Assembly (NCBI GenBank): GCA_003601795.1
Contig: PIXU01000183.1
Location: forward strand, 1 to 10,452
Length of the DNA stretch: 10,452 nt
Direction: 5' to 3'
DNA from: Candidatus Methanophagales archaeon
GTDB taxonomy: Archaea; Halobacteriota; Syntropharchaeia; Alkanophagales; Methanospirareceae
The position numbers and the translations under genes are program-made. The notes under the pieces are model-generated. The model did no database searches. It was not told the origin of the DNA and saw only the letters and a program-made list of their open reading frames with translations. Positions 1 to 6,858 of this stretch are shown here, one piece after another (positions within the stretch are counted from its first letter, which is position 1; every line of letters begins with the position of its first letter).

Positions 1-45
1 TAGCAAATTCACGAGTGATGTATTAAAAACTGCTAAAACGTTTAA

Positions 46-132
46 GTGGGTGAAACGGACAAGCCGGTAACAATCGAAAATTTTCTTAAAACTTTGGAAA
101 ATGAACTTAGAAAAAGAAATAAAATCCGTTGA
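46..132 (+). CDS. Doubtful 28-codon ORF, possibly the end of a frameshifted upstream gene
   Basis: A GTG-started frame of 28 codons ends in TGA at 130-132. The product would be hydrophilic and mostly helical in its second half, rich in Glu, Lys and Asn. No Shine-Dalgarno site stands before the GTG. An in-frame TAA at 43-45 rules out a simple longer reading in this frame. A second frame (2-70) is open from the window edge and ends in TAA at 68-70, overlapping this one. Together they could be the 3' end of one gene broken by a frameshift or sequencing error near 46-70. The ORF's stop overlaps the Shine-Dalgarno site of the next small gene, as expected for a coupled upstream cistron. I do not recognise the product and cannot show that it is translated. 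Confidence 0.22.
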   Translation: MGETDKPVTIENFLKTLENELRKRNKIR

Positions 133-138
133 GGTGAT
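131..138 (+). promoter_or_regulatory. Strong Shine-Dalgarno site fixing a TTG start
   Basis: GAGGTGAT is complementary to the archaeal 16S rRNA 3' end and sits 5 nt before the TTG at 144. An in-frame TGA at 135-137 leaves no upstream start for that frame, so this site and the TTG belong together. It overlaps the stop of the preceding 28-codon ORF, suggesting translational coupling if that ORF is real. Confidence 0.6.
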
Positions 139-143
139 TCCCA

Positions 144-347
144 TTGAGTAACGGTAATATAGAGAAGCTCATTGCACTTTTGAAAACAGATGAAGAAGGA
201 GAAGAGATAGCTTCGCTTCTGAACGAGTTCCTCATTGGCGACAATGAGAAAAATGCTTTTATCACAAGACTATCGGTTTTGGACATAATAGCAGAAATGC
301 TTAAAAGTTTTTTGCAAGCAAAAAACTTTACCAAAAAAGGATTATAA
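144..347 (+). CDS. Small helical hypothetical protein (67 aa)
   Basis: This ORF of 67 residues starts at TTG with a well-placed Shine-Dalgarno site (131-138). It ends 9 nt before endA, so it is probably the first secure gene of the endA transcription unit. The predicted product is soluble, acidic in the first half and Lys-rich at the end. Alternating hydrophobic residues suggest two or three amphipathic helices (about residues 5-14, 19-29 and 42-59). It has no Cys, no membrane segment and no catalytic motif that I recognise. Short helical proteins of this kind can be dimerising adaptors or subunits, but nothing in the sequence points to a partner beyond the neighbouring endA. The ribosome site and gene spacing support a real gene; the function is unknown. 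Confidence 0.55.
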   Translation: MSNGNIEKLIALLKTDEEGEEIASLLNEFLIGDNEKNAFITRLSVLDIIAEMLKSFLQAKNFTKKGL

Positions 348-356
348 AAGAGAAAT

Positions 357-1400
357 ATGATGCAAGGAGAACTTTCAGGCGAAAAGGTCATGGTAGCGGA
401 GCCAGAAGCAGACATCCTTGGTAAAGGGTACGGAAGGAAAAAAGGGGGGTTAGAGCTATCGCTGGAAGAAGCGGGGTTTTTGCTTGAAACGGGGAAGATA
501 GAGATAAAGGAGCAACGAGAACAAGGAGAAAAAAAGTTAAATTTCAAAGATTTTTTGAAGCATGCGTTGGACATCTCACCAAAGTTCGGGTGGCGGTATA
601 TCGTTTACAGGGATTTGAGGGAGCGAGGTTATGCGGTACAGCCCGGAGGAGTTGATTTTTGGCTTTATCCTCGTGGAGTCAAGCCTGGAGAGAAGCCTGC
701 TAAGTATTTCATCCGCATTTTATCTGAAAGAGATCTCTATCCGTTGAAGGAATTGGATACCTTACTTATTTTGGCTCGTAACATGAGAAAAGAGCCAATT
801 ATTGCTGTTGTGGATGAAGAAAGTGACGTTACTTATTATGAGGTAAAAGAAGCAAGGTTTGAGTTTATGGAGCTGAAGAAAAAGAAGAAAGAGGAAAAAG
901 CGCAAGCGACCTTGTTGGGCGATAAGGTCATCTTGTGGGATACAAATTTAGCTGAGAATCTCCACAGAAACGATTTTTATGGTAAGTTAACAAAGGAGAA
1001 GCGACTGCTTCTTTCTCTGGTTGAAGCTGCTTATTTAATGAAGAAAAGTCTGCTGGAGATAGAAGTGATTTTTGAACAGTTCCTTGATTATGCAAGCTCA
1101 ATCGAAAGCGATTTTATGGATAAATACGCAGTGTACGAGGATTTAAGGGAAAAGGGACTGATCGTAAAAACTGGTTTTAAGTTCGGTTCACATTTCAGGG
1201 TGTACAAAGCAAGACAACAAAAGCATTCTTTATATTTAATTCATGTGCTGCCCGAAGCGCATGTTTTTTCAATGTCTGAATTATCAAGGGCGATAAGGCT
1301 GGCGCATGGTGTGAAGAAGCGGATGATATTTTCATTTAGAGAAAAAGTAGGGGAAGGGTGTATTATTAGGTATGTGGATGTAGGACGGATGAAGTTGTAA
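357..1400 (+). CDS. endA: tRNA-intron endonuclease, two-repeat archaeal (homodimer) type
   Basis: This enzyme cuts both ends of introns in pre-tRNA at the bulge-helix-bulge fold, giving 2',3'-cyclic phosphate and 5'-OH ends for the ligase RtcB. At 347 aa it carries two copies of the endonuclease fold, as in the Archaeoglobus-type homodimer (about 305 aa), and not the roughly 180-aa one-copy form. Repeat 1 spans about residues 1-168 and repeat 2 about 180-347, joined by a very Lys/Glu-rich stretch (173-181). Repeat 2 has the catalytic set: Tyr283 in FRVY, His290 in the HS pair, and Lys320 or Lys321 after RLAHGV. Repeat 1 keeps Tyr104 and Lys145 but has no His at the matching place, so it is the structural half. 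Each repeat has the typical (I/A)VYxDLRE(R/K)G motif (82-91 and 258-267). The start is ATG 357; a second ATG follows directly, and ATG 390 would lose part of the conserved N-terminal strand. The ribosome site is weak. It follows the small gene by 9 nt. Confidence 0.92.
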   Translation: MMQGELSGEKVMVAEPEADILGKGYGRKKGGLELSLEEAGFLLETGKIEIKEQREQGEKKLNFKDFLKHALDISPKFGWRYIVYRDLRERGYAVQPGGVDFWLYPRGVKPGEKPAKYFIRILSERDLYPLKELDTLLILARNMRKEPIIAVVDEESDVTYYEVKEARFEFMELKKKKKEEKAQATLLGDKVILWDTNLAENLHRNDFYGKLTKEKRLLLSLVEAAYLMKKSLLEIEVIFEQFLDYASSIESDFMDKYAVYEDLREKGLIVKTGFKFGSHFRVYKARQQKHSLYLIHVLPEAHVFSMSELSRAIRLAHGVKKRMIFSFREKVGEGCIIRYVDVGRMKL

Positions 1401-1446
1401 AGCGAAAGTCAAAAATCCTGGTAATGGGGATTGAAGAATAGCGAAT

Positions 1447-2760
1447 ATGGAAAAAAAGAAGGAGAGAGGAATACTGCAAGTTGCTCTTGATGTGCTCGAA
1501 CTGGAAAGAGCGATAGAAATAGGAAAAGAGAGTTTAGAAGGTGGTGCTGACTGGTTAGAGGCTGGGACGCCATTAATAAAAAGCGAAGGCATGAATGCAA
1601 TAAGAACGCTGAAAGAGGTTTTTCCTGGCGTGAAAATAGTCGCAGATATGAAAACGATGGATACCGGTGCAATAGAAGTGGAGATGGCGGCGAAGTCCGG
1701 TGCATCTGTGGTCTCTATACTTGCAGTTGCTGATAACGCCGTGATAGAAGAAGCGGTAAAATCTGCTCGTAAGTACGGCGTAGCGATTATGGTGGATATA
1801 ATGAACGTAGAGGAACCGGTGAGGCGAGCAGAAGAAATGGAAGAGCTGAGTGTGGATTACGTCTGTGTGCATGTGGGAATAGACCAGCAGATGCGGGGTA
1901 TGAACACGCTGGATCTCTTGGAAAAAGTATCTGCGACGATAGATACGCCATTAGCAGTAGCGGGTGGTGTGGATGCAGAAATGGCATCAGAAGCGGTGAA
2001 TCTGGGTGCGGAGATTGTTATTGTGGGTGGTAACATAACGAGGTCTGCGAAGGTGCGCGAATCAACAATAAAGATAAGAAAAAGCATGGATTTGAGAATG
2101 ACGGAGGAAAAGGAGAAGGGAGAAAGAAAGGGAAAGAGAACACTGGATGAACAGATTTTCGAGTTGTTTATGCAGGTGTCCACACCGAACATATCAGATG
2201 CAATGCATCGTAAAGGTGTGATGCGAGATATAAAACCGCTATTTGAGGATATAAAGCTCGTGGGTAAGGCGGTAACCGTGCAAACGTTTGAAGGCGACTG
2301 GGCAAAGCCGGTAGAGGCGACAGATGTAGCAAAGGAAGGGGATGTAATCGTGGTTTATGCAGGCTCGAAGGACGTTGCACCCTGGGGTGAACTCGCATCA
2401 TGGAGTTGTAAGCAGAAAGGAATTGCAGGTATCGTTATAGACGGTGCGGTGCGAGATGTAGAGGAGATAAGGAGATTGAGATTTCCTGTTTTTGCTAAAT
2501 TCGTGGTGCCAAATGCGGGAGAGCCAAAAGGTTTTGGCGAACTAAATGCAGAGATAAAGTGCGGCGGGCAGGAAGTGAAACCCGGGGATTGGATCATCGG
2601 AGATGACAACGGTGTTGTGGTCGTTCCAAAAGAACATGCGTATGAAATTGCAAGACGTGCGAAAGAGGTATGGAAGAACGAGGAAAGGGTACGGGCAGAG
2701 ATAAAGAAAGGTAGGACACTTTCTCAAGTTCTGGATTTGTATAAGTGGGAAAAGAGATGA
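1447..2760 (+). CDS. hps: 3-hexulose-6-phosphate synthase fused to an RraA-like domain
   Basis: This is a two-domain protein of 437 aa. Residues 8-213 are hexulose-6-phosphate synthase, which joins formaldehyde to ribulose 5-phosphate; archaea lacking the oxidative pentose pathway run it backwards to make ribulose 5-phosphate. The fold is an OMP-decarboxylase-type barrel. It shows Asp15 in VALDV, Glu38 in DWLEAG, the DxKxxD motif at 67-72, VHVGID at 141-146, and phosphate-binding AGG (172-174) and VGG (193-195). A charged linker (216-231) leads to an RraA/HMG-aldolase-like domain (232-432) with the family's WGELAS (313-318) and DGAVRD (332-337; Arg336 and metal-binding Asp337). Similar fusions are known in other Euryarchaeota, often annotated as bifunctional synthase/ribonuclease regulator. 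The activity of the second half is unknown; Arg336 and Asp337 make an aldolase or decarboxylase plausible, and true RNase E regulation unlikely in an archaeon. The start is ATG 1447, without a clear ribosome site. A separate 6-phospho-3-hexuloisomerase is not in this window. Confidence 0.9.
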   Translation: MEKKKERGILQVALDVLELERAIEIGKESLEGGADWLEAGTPLIKSEGMNAIRTLKEVFPGVKIVADMKTMDTGAIEVEMAAKSGASVVSILAVADNAVIEEAVKSARKYGVAIMVDIMNVEEPVRRAEEMEELSVDYVCVHVGIDQQMRGMNTLDLLEKVSATIDTPLAVAGGVDAEMASEAVNLGAEIVIVGGNITRSAKVRESTIKIRKSMDLRMTEEKEKGERKGKRTLDEQIFELFMQVSTPNISDAMHRKGVMRDIKPLFEDIKLVGKAVTVQTFEGDWAKPVEATDVAKEGDVIVVYAGSKDVAPWGELASWSCKQKGIAGIVIDGAVRDVEEIRRLRFPVFAKFVVPNAGEPKGFGELNAEIKCGGQEVKPGDWIIGDDNGVVVVPKEHAYEIARRAKEVWKNEERVRAEIKKGRTLSQVLDLYKWEKR

Positions 2761-4418
2761 AGCAGACGCAGATATTTATTATTGGACACAAAAATCCCGA
2801 TTGCGATTCCGTATGCTCCGCTATCGGATATGCATACTTCAAAAATATTGTTGACAAGAGACACCTGTATATTCCAGCAAGGGCGGGGGAATTAAATAGC
2901 GAAACAAAATTTGCTCTTGAAAAATTCGGTTTCGAGCCACCGATAGAAATAGAAAGTCTCGCACCGACTGCCAGTGATATGGAATTGAAGAAACCCATTG
3001 TTGCCTCACCTTACGATTCCCTTAAGGATGTAGCATCTTTAATGAAGGAAAAGGGTATCCGCACGGTACCGATCGTAGACGCCAGCCGAAAGCTATCAGG
3101 AATTATTGGTCTGAAAGACATTGCTGAACACTATATTAGTACCATGGGCTTCGGTGACTTATCAACGACCCCCATTGACCTGAATATTTTGGTTGATACC
3201 CTGGACGCAAAAGTGATTACCAATCCCAAAGGCATTGATAAACTAAATGGCAGAATATTCATTGCAGCAATGCAGAAATCGACGATTTTAAATAGAGTCC
3301 GGGCAGGAGATGTCGTTATTCTTGGCGACAGGACAGATGTTCAAATAGATTTGATTAATTCTGGGTGTTCTGCTCTTATAATCACCGGGAATGCCACCAT
3401 TAGCCAGGAAGTCGTCAGGTTAGCAGCCAAAAAAGGAACGCTAATCGTTTCTTCTCCGTACGACACGTTTGATACCGCCAAGTTGTTCGCTTTGTCAACA
3501 CCGCTCCAAGCTATAATGTCAAAAGAGGTCCCCGTAGCAGGGCTTTATACCAGGATTTCTGAGATAAAACGTAAAGTTGCAGAATCTAAATATCGCTGCG
3601 TGCTGTTGGTTAACGGTGACAACCGTTTGATGGGTATAATCACAAGGACAGATTTACTTCATCCAATAAGAAAAAAGGTCATCTTAGTTGACCATAATGA
3701 GATTTCGCAGGCTGTTGATGGTGTACAGGAAGCAGAAATACTGGAGATTATTGACCATCACCGAGTTGGCGACATATCTACTCTGATGCCTATCCACGTT
3801 CACAATGAGCCTATTGGCAGTACATGCACCATCATTGCTGGTTTTATGTTTCTTCATCAGATCGATATTACGGAAGAAATAGCGGGATTACTCCTCTCTG
3901 GCATCCTCTCTGATACTTTAATCCTGACGTTGTCCACTACCACGGAACGAGATAAAGAAAATGCTCATAAATTGGCTGATATTCTTGACATTGAGATTGA
4001 AGAATACGGTAAAGAACTTTTAACCGCGAGTATAAATATTAAGGGTAAAAACGCCAGAGAAATCCTGCTTCATGATTTTAAAGAATATCAGTTGGGCACG
4101 AAAAAGGTGGGCGTGGGTCAGATAATGTTTTTGGATGAGGAAGAGATAGGTGCAAAAGAAGAGGAGATTAAATCAGAAATGGAGCATTTACGTAAGGAGA
4201 AGCACTACGATTTGGTCGCGTTTCTCATCACCAATCCCTTAGGAAAGGGCGAAGAGATTTTAGTCAAAGGAGATGAGAGGATAATTGAAAAAGCTTTCGC
4301 GGTTAAAATACAGGATGGTAAATGTGCTATTCCAAGAACTTTATCGCGAAAGAAAGATTTTATCCCCGCAATAGGATACTTTTGTGAGAGTGCATCCGGT
4401 CAAAATTCGCTGGATTAA
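2757..4418 (+). CDS. ppaC: Family II (DHH) inorganic pyrophosphatase with CBS and DRTGG domains
   Basis: This cytoplasmic Mn/Co-dependent enzyme splits pyrophosphate to two phosphates, pulling biosynthetic reactions forward. With ATG 2757 it is 553 aa, against about 310 for the plain enzyme, because a regulatory block is inserted. Residues 1-70 hold the metal motif HKNPDCDS (His11, Asp15, Asp17). CBS 1 lies near 75-125, a DRTGG-type domain near 165-245 (GDRTD motif) and CBS 2 near 250-302. The rest of the DHH domain follows: Asp312 in DHN, Asp333-His-His335, Asp386 in SDT. The DHHA2 domain (about 415-545) has the substrate-binding SRKK motif (530-533). In characterised relatives the CBS pair binds adenine nucleotides (AMP/ADP inhibit, diadenosine polyphosphates activate), so energy-state control is inferred. 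ATG 2757 is preferred because it overlaps the upstream stop as ATGA, has GGGA 6 nt before it, and gives the usual short lead to the first metal motif. GTG 2745 would add four residues. Confidence 0.9.
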   Translation: MKQTQIFIIGHKNPDCDSVCSAIGYAYFKNIVDKRHLYIPARAGELNSETKFALEKFGFEPPIEIESLAPTASDMELKKPIVASPYDSLKDVASLMKEKGIRTVPIVDASRKLSGIIGLKDIAEHYISTMGFGDLSTTPIDLNILVDTLDAKVITNPKGIDKLNGRIFIAAMQKSTILNRVRAGDVVILGDRTDVQIDLINSGCSALIITGNATISQEVVRLAAKKGTLIVSSPYDTFDTAKLFALSTPLQAIMSKEVPVAGLYTRISEIKRKVAESKYRCVLLVNGDNRLMGIITRTDLLHPIRKKVILVDHNEISQAVDGVQEAEILEIIDHHRVGDISTLMPIHVHNEPIGSTCTIIAGFMFLHQIDITEEIAGLLLSGILSDTLILTLSTTTERDKENAHKLADILDIEIEEYGKELLTASINIKGKNAREILLHDFKEYQLGTKKVGVGQIMFLDEEEIGAKEEEIKSEMEHLRKEKHYDLVAFLITNPLGKGEEILVKGDERIIEKAFAVKIQDGKCAIPRTLSRKKDFIPAIGYFCESASGQNSLD

Positions 4419-4421
4419 CAT

Positions 4422-4445
4422 AAACGTCAGCTCGCTCAAACGTTT
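4422..4445. repeat. Short inverted repeat between convergent genes
   Basis: AAACGT (4422-4427) and ACGTTT (4440-4445) are perfect 6-bp inverted arms around a 12-nt loop that contains AGC/GCT. It lies 4 bases after the pyrophosphatase stop. It could form a weak hairpin at the 3' end of that transcript, but the stem is AT-rich and no long T run follows on the + strand. A role in termination is only possible. Confidence 0.3.
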
Positions 4446-4449
4446 CCAC

Positions 4450-4456
4450 AAAAAAA
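4450..4456 (-). terminator. Candidate oligo-T terminator of the btu transcript
   Basis: Seven A on the + strand read as T7 on the minus strand, 21 nt after the stop of the ATPase gene. Archaeal RNA polymerase commonly ends at such T tracts without needing a hairpin. Its position at the end of a long minus-strand gene row, just before a convergent gene, fits. No such tract is seen for the + strand unit, where only TTTT at 4460-4463 follows. Confidence 0.45.
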
Positions 4457-4476
4457 GCATTTTAGAGGTTGTGTTC

Positions 4477-5748
4477 TCAAGCATCAAAAAGTGTCGAGAT
4501 GTTTAACAGCTTTAACACTTCCTCTTGACTCTTAACCATTATTGCTCCTTTATCTTTCAATGCGATAAACCGTTTAGTAGCTTCTCCATTTGTGAAATCC
4601 CTTTTCTCGATTCTCGTAGCATCAAATACTAACAGTGGTTTGTTTCTTTCCAATGCCCTCTCTGCCACTTCCAGGTTCTTCAAATTACCGTACCCAAAGG
4701 GGGTGTTGCATAACACAACAACATTTGCTTTGTCAATCAAAGCTAAGTGTGCCTGAAAGGCTTCTTCCGTTATTGGTGAAAAAGGAGCTTCGGTCACAAC
4801 CGGAATGTTTAAGAGCTTGGCAACTTCTTGGTCGGTATCCAGCATATTAACTACACCGGCGGTCACTCTGTATCCTCTCTCACAGAGTTCATGCATTAAC
4901 GACGCGCCTTCTCCACCCCCGCAGATAAGATGTATTGTAAGTTCCGCTTCATTTTTATTTTGACGTTTTAAAAGGGAGGGTACAGGTGATACAAAGCAGT
5001 GGTCAGTTAGTGCATGCTTCTTAATAATAACATCGGCACCGAAGGTATTTTTTATGTTCTCTGCAGTTAATACCTGGGCTTGTGTGCCCAAAGAAACAAT
5101 TTTTCCTTTATGCAGCAAGGCTAAACGGTCGCAATACTGAGCAGCTAAATTGAGATCATGGATAACTGCAACAACAATCAGTTTTTCCTCTGATGTAAGT
5201 CTTTTCAGAAGTTCCATTATCTCTATTTGATAATTGATGTCGAGGTGAGAAGTAGGCTCGTCTAAAAGCAAGACCTTAGGCTCCTGTGTAAGCGCTCTTG
5301 CTATTATTACAAGCTGTCGCTCGCCACCGCTCAACTCTGTAATCGGTCTTTCCGCAAGATGCCAGCAGTTAGTAAGCTCCATACACCGTCTCGCTATTTC
5401 TATATCTTCCTCACCCTCCAGCTCTAATCTACCCAGATGAGGATTTCTGCCCATAAGCACGATGTCAAGGGCAGAGAAATCAAAATTTATCGTTGTGTCC
5501 TGTGGCACGGCGGCGAAATTCCTTGAAAATTCCTTGTCTTTCATGCCCTGCACGTCCCTGCCCTCTAATAATATTGTCCCTACTTTGGGTTTCAAGATGC
5601 GGCTGATTGTTCGCAGCAAAGTTGTCTTTCCTGAGCCGTTCGGACCAATAACACCCAGGAGTTCGCCGTGAGATGCACTAAAATCAATGCCATCCAATAT
5701 CTTCACGCTTCCATAATAAGCATCCACATCCTTTATCTCCAAGGGCAT
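4477..5748 (-). CDS. btuD: Corrinoid/iron-chelate ABC transporter ATPase with an extra C-terminal domain
   Basis: This is the ATP-hydrolysing subunit that drives the neighbouring BtuC-type permease, on the cytoplasmic face. The ATPase domain (1-250) is complete: Walker A GPNGSGKT (35-42), Q-loop Gln83, signature LSGGE (139-143), Walker B ending in Asp163-Glu164, D-loop SHLD (167-170) and switch His197. The DFSALDIVLMGRNPHL region (90-105) is typical of the FecE/BtuD/HmuV class. Such ATPases are usually about 250-270 aa; this one is 423. The extra part (about 268-415) begins with a hydrophobic strand and a glycine-rich turn (ICGGGEGAS, 275-283), then alternates strands and helices like a Rossmann-type domain. 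I recall a similar tail on some haloarchaeal BtuD-like ATPases; its role is not known. The start is the first ATG, with no clear ribosome site, 57 nt after the permease gene. The substrate is inferred as a corrinoid from the BtuF and DUF4430 neighbours; heme or siderophore import remains possible. Confidence 0.88.
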   Translation of the reverse strand: MPLEIKDVDAYYGSVKILDGIDFSASHGELLGVIGPNGSGKTTLLRTISRILKPKVGTILLEGRDVQGMKDKEFSRNFAAVPQDTTINFDFSALDIVLMGRNPHLGRLELEGEEDIEIARRCMELTNCWHLAERPITELSGGERQLVIIARALTQEPKVLLLDEPTSHLDINYQIEIMELLKRLTSEEKLIVVAVIHDLNLAAQYCDRLALLHKGKIVSLGTQAQVLTAENIKNTFGADVIIKKHALTDHCFVSPVPSLLKRQNKNEAELTIHLICGGGEGASLMHELCERGYRVTAGVVNMLDTDQEVAKLLNIPVVTEAPFSPITEEAFQAHLALIDKANVVVLCNTPFGYGNLKNLEVAERALERNKPLLVFDATRIEKRDFTNGEATKRFIALKDKGAIMVKSQEEVLKLLNISTLFDA

Positions 5749-5805
5749 TTTGATCTTGTTAAAGAGCTTGCTTTACTTCTGATTTTGCTATCTCTATTGA
5801 CTGCA

Positions 5806-6849
5806 CTATGTGAAATAATGTCCTCCTTTCCTTTTTCTAAGCAGGTAAATAAAAAAGGGAGCGCCAAAGAAAGCAGTGATTATTCCTACGGGCATTTCGC
5901 CTAATAACCGCGCCAGCGCATCAGTCCACACCAGAAAGATTCCTCCTACCAAAGCGGAAGCAGGGAAAAGAATTCGGTGGTCCGGTCCAACGAGGATTCT
6001 CGTGATGTGTGGGATAATTAAACCTACGAAGCCAATGGTTCCCACGAAAGAGACCGCAGTCGCGGTAATGAACGCTGCAAACACTAACAAAATTTTTTTC
6101 ACCCATTCTACGTTTATTCCCAGTGTCTGTGCGCATTCCTCGCCTAACAGCATCGCGTTAAGGTCTTTTGCAAAGATATAAATTAAAAAGAAGCAAACGA
6201 ACACAGGCAAAATGGTTATTTTCACCTGTGCCCAGTTAGCGAGCCAGAATCCGCCCATCAACCAGAAAAAAATACTGTGTAAATCTTCTGCCACAAACAT
6301 CATAAAAGATAAAACAGCACCCAAGAATAGCGAAACCGCTATCCCCGTGAGCAATAAAGTATCCACTGGAATTCTTCTTCCCACCTTTGCTATGTTATAC
6401 ACTAAAAAAGTGGTGAACATGGCACCTAAGAAAGCCATGAACGGTTTGGTGTAAATGAATAAAAAACCTGGGAGTATCAACATCGAAAAGACAGCACCAA
6501 CTGCAGCTCCCGAAGCTATTCCTATTATGTACGGGTCCGCCATAGGATTTTTAAATAAGCCTTGCAATGTTGTCCCCGCAGTTGCCAGCGAAAGACCGAC
6601 TAGCAACCCCAGAACTATCCTCGGCAGTCTTATCTGTAAAATTATTACATCATACTTATGTGGAATAGAAGCAGCCTCGCAGAGATGAAGTTTGTTTCCT
6701 AACAAAGCTACTATTTCCAGCGGCGGCACATAAACAGGTCCAATTGCTGTTGTCAGCACGATGGTCACGCATAAAATCGCAATTAAATAAACCATAACCA
6801 TTTTCCAGTGGATAAACTTATTGAAATAAGCAATTTTTGGTTTTATCAT
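5806..6849 (-). CDS. btuC: BtuC/FecCD-family ABC transporter permease
   Basis: This integral membrane subunit forms, as a dimer, the channel for corrinoid or iron-chelate import. It has 347 aa, the usual length for the family, with about ten hydrophobic segments; the first is near residues 17-37. Family motifs are visible: RLPRI (74-78), the long GTTLQGLFKNPMADPYIIG stretch (92-110), the cytoplasmic ATPase-contact loop around ECAQTLGI (238-245), GFVGLIIPHITR (273-284), and GEMPVGIITAFFGAPFF (317-333) near the C-terminus. The start is ATG 6849, 9 nt after the radical SAM gene. There is no Shine-Dalgarno site, so translation is probably coupled. Met17 (ATG 6801) is an alternative that would still keep the first membrane segment. 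The gene is followed after 57 nt by its ATPase. The family assignment is firm; BtuC rather than FecC/HmuU is an inference from context. Confidence 0.9.
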   Translation of the reverse strand: MIKPKIAYFNKFIHWKMVMVYLIAILCVTIVLTTAIGPVYVPPLEIVALLGNKLHLCEAASIPHKYDVIILQIRLPRIVLGLLVGLSLATAGTTLQGLFKNPMADPYIIGIASGAAVGAVFSMLILPGFLFIYTKPFMAFLGAMFTTFLVYNIAKVGRRIPVDTLLLTGIAVSLFLGAVLSFMMFVAEDLHSIFFWLMGGFWLANWAQVKITILPVFVCFFLIYIFAKDLNAMLLGEECAQTLGINVEWVKKILLVFAAFITATAVSFVGTIGFVGLIIPHITRILVGPDHRILFPASALVGGIFLVWTDALARLLGEMPVGIITAFFGAPFFIYLLRKRKGGHYFT

Positions 6850-6858
6850 TATTGTTTG

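Noticed and set aside
107..574. A 155-codon minus-strand frame opposite the small gene and the start of endA
   Set aside because: It runs antisense across two better-supported genes. Its product is a Ser/Phe/Pro-rich translation typical of the reverse of Glu/Lys-rich coding sequence.
1401..1446. Separate promoter for hps-rraA
   Set aside because: The 46-nt gap shows no convincing TATA box; read-through from endA is simpler.
1332..2998. Several minus-strand frames of 60-134 codons opposite hps-rraA
   Set aside because: All overlap a gene with clear family motifs. Their products are low-complexity Ser/Leu/Pro/His-rich shadows without recognisable domains.
5876..6688. Plus-strand frames opposite the permease
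   Set aside because: They mirror a well-conserved membrane protein on the other strand and have no ribosome sites or domains.
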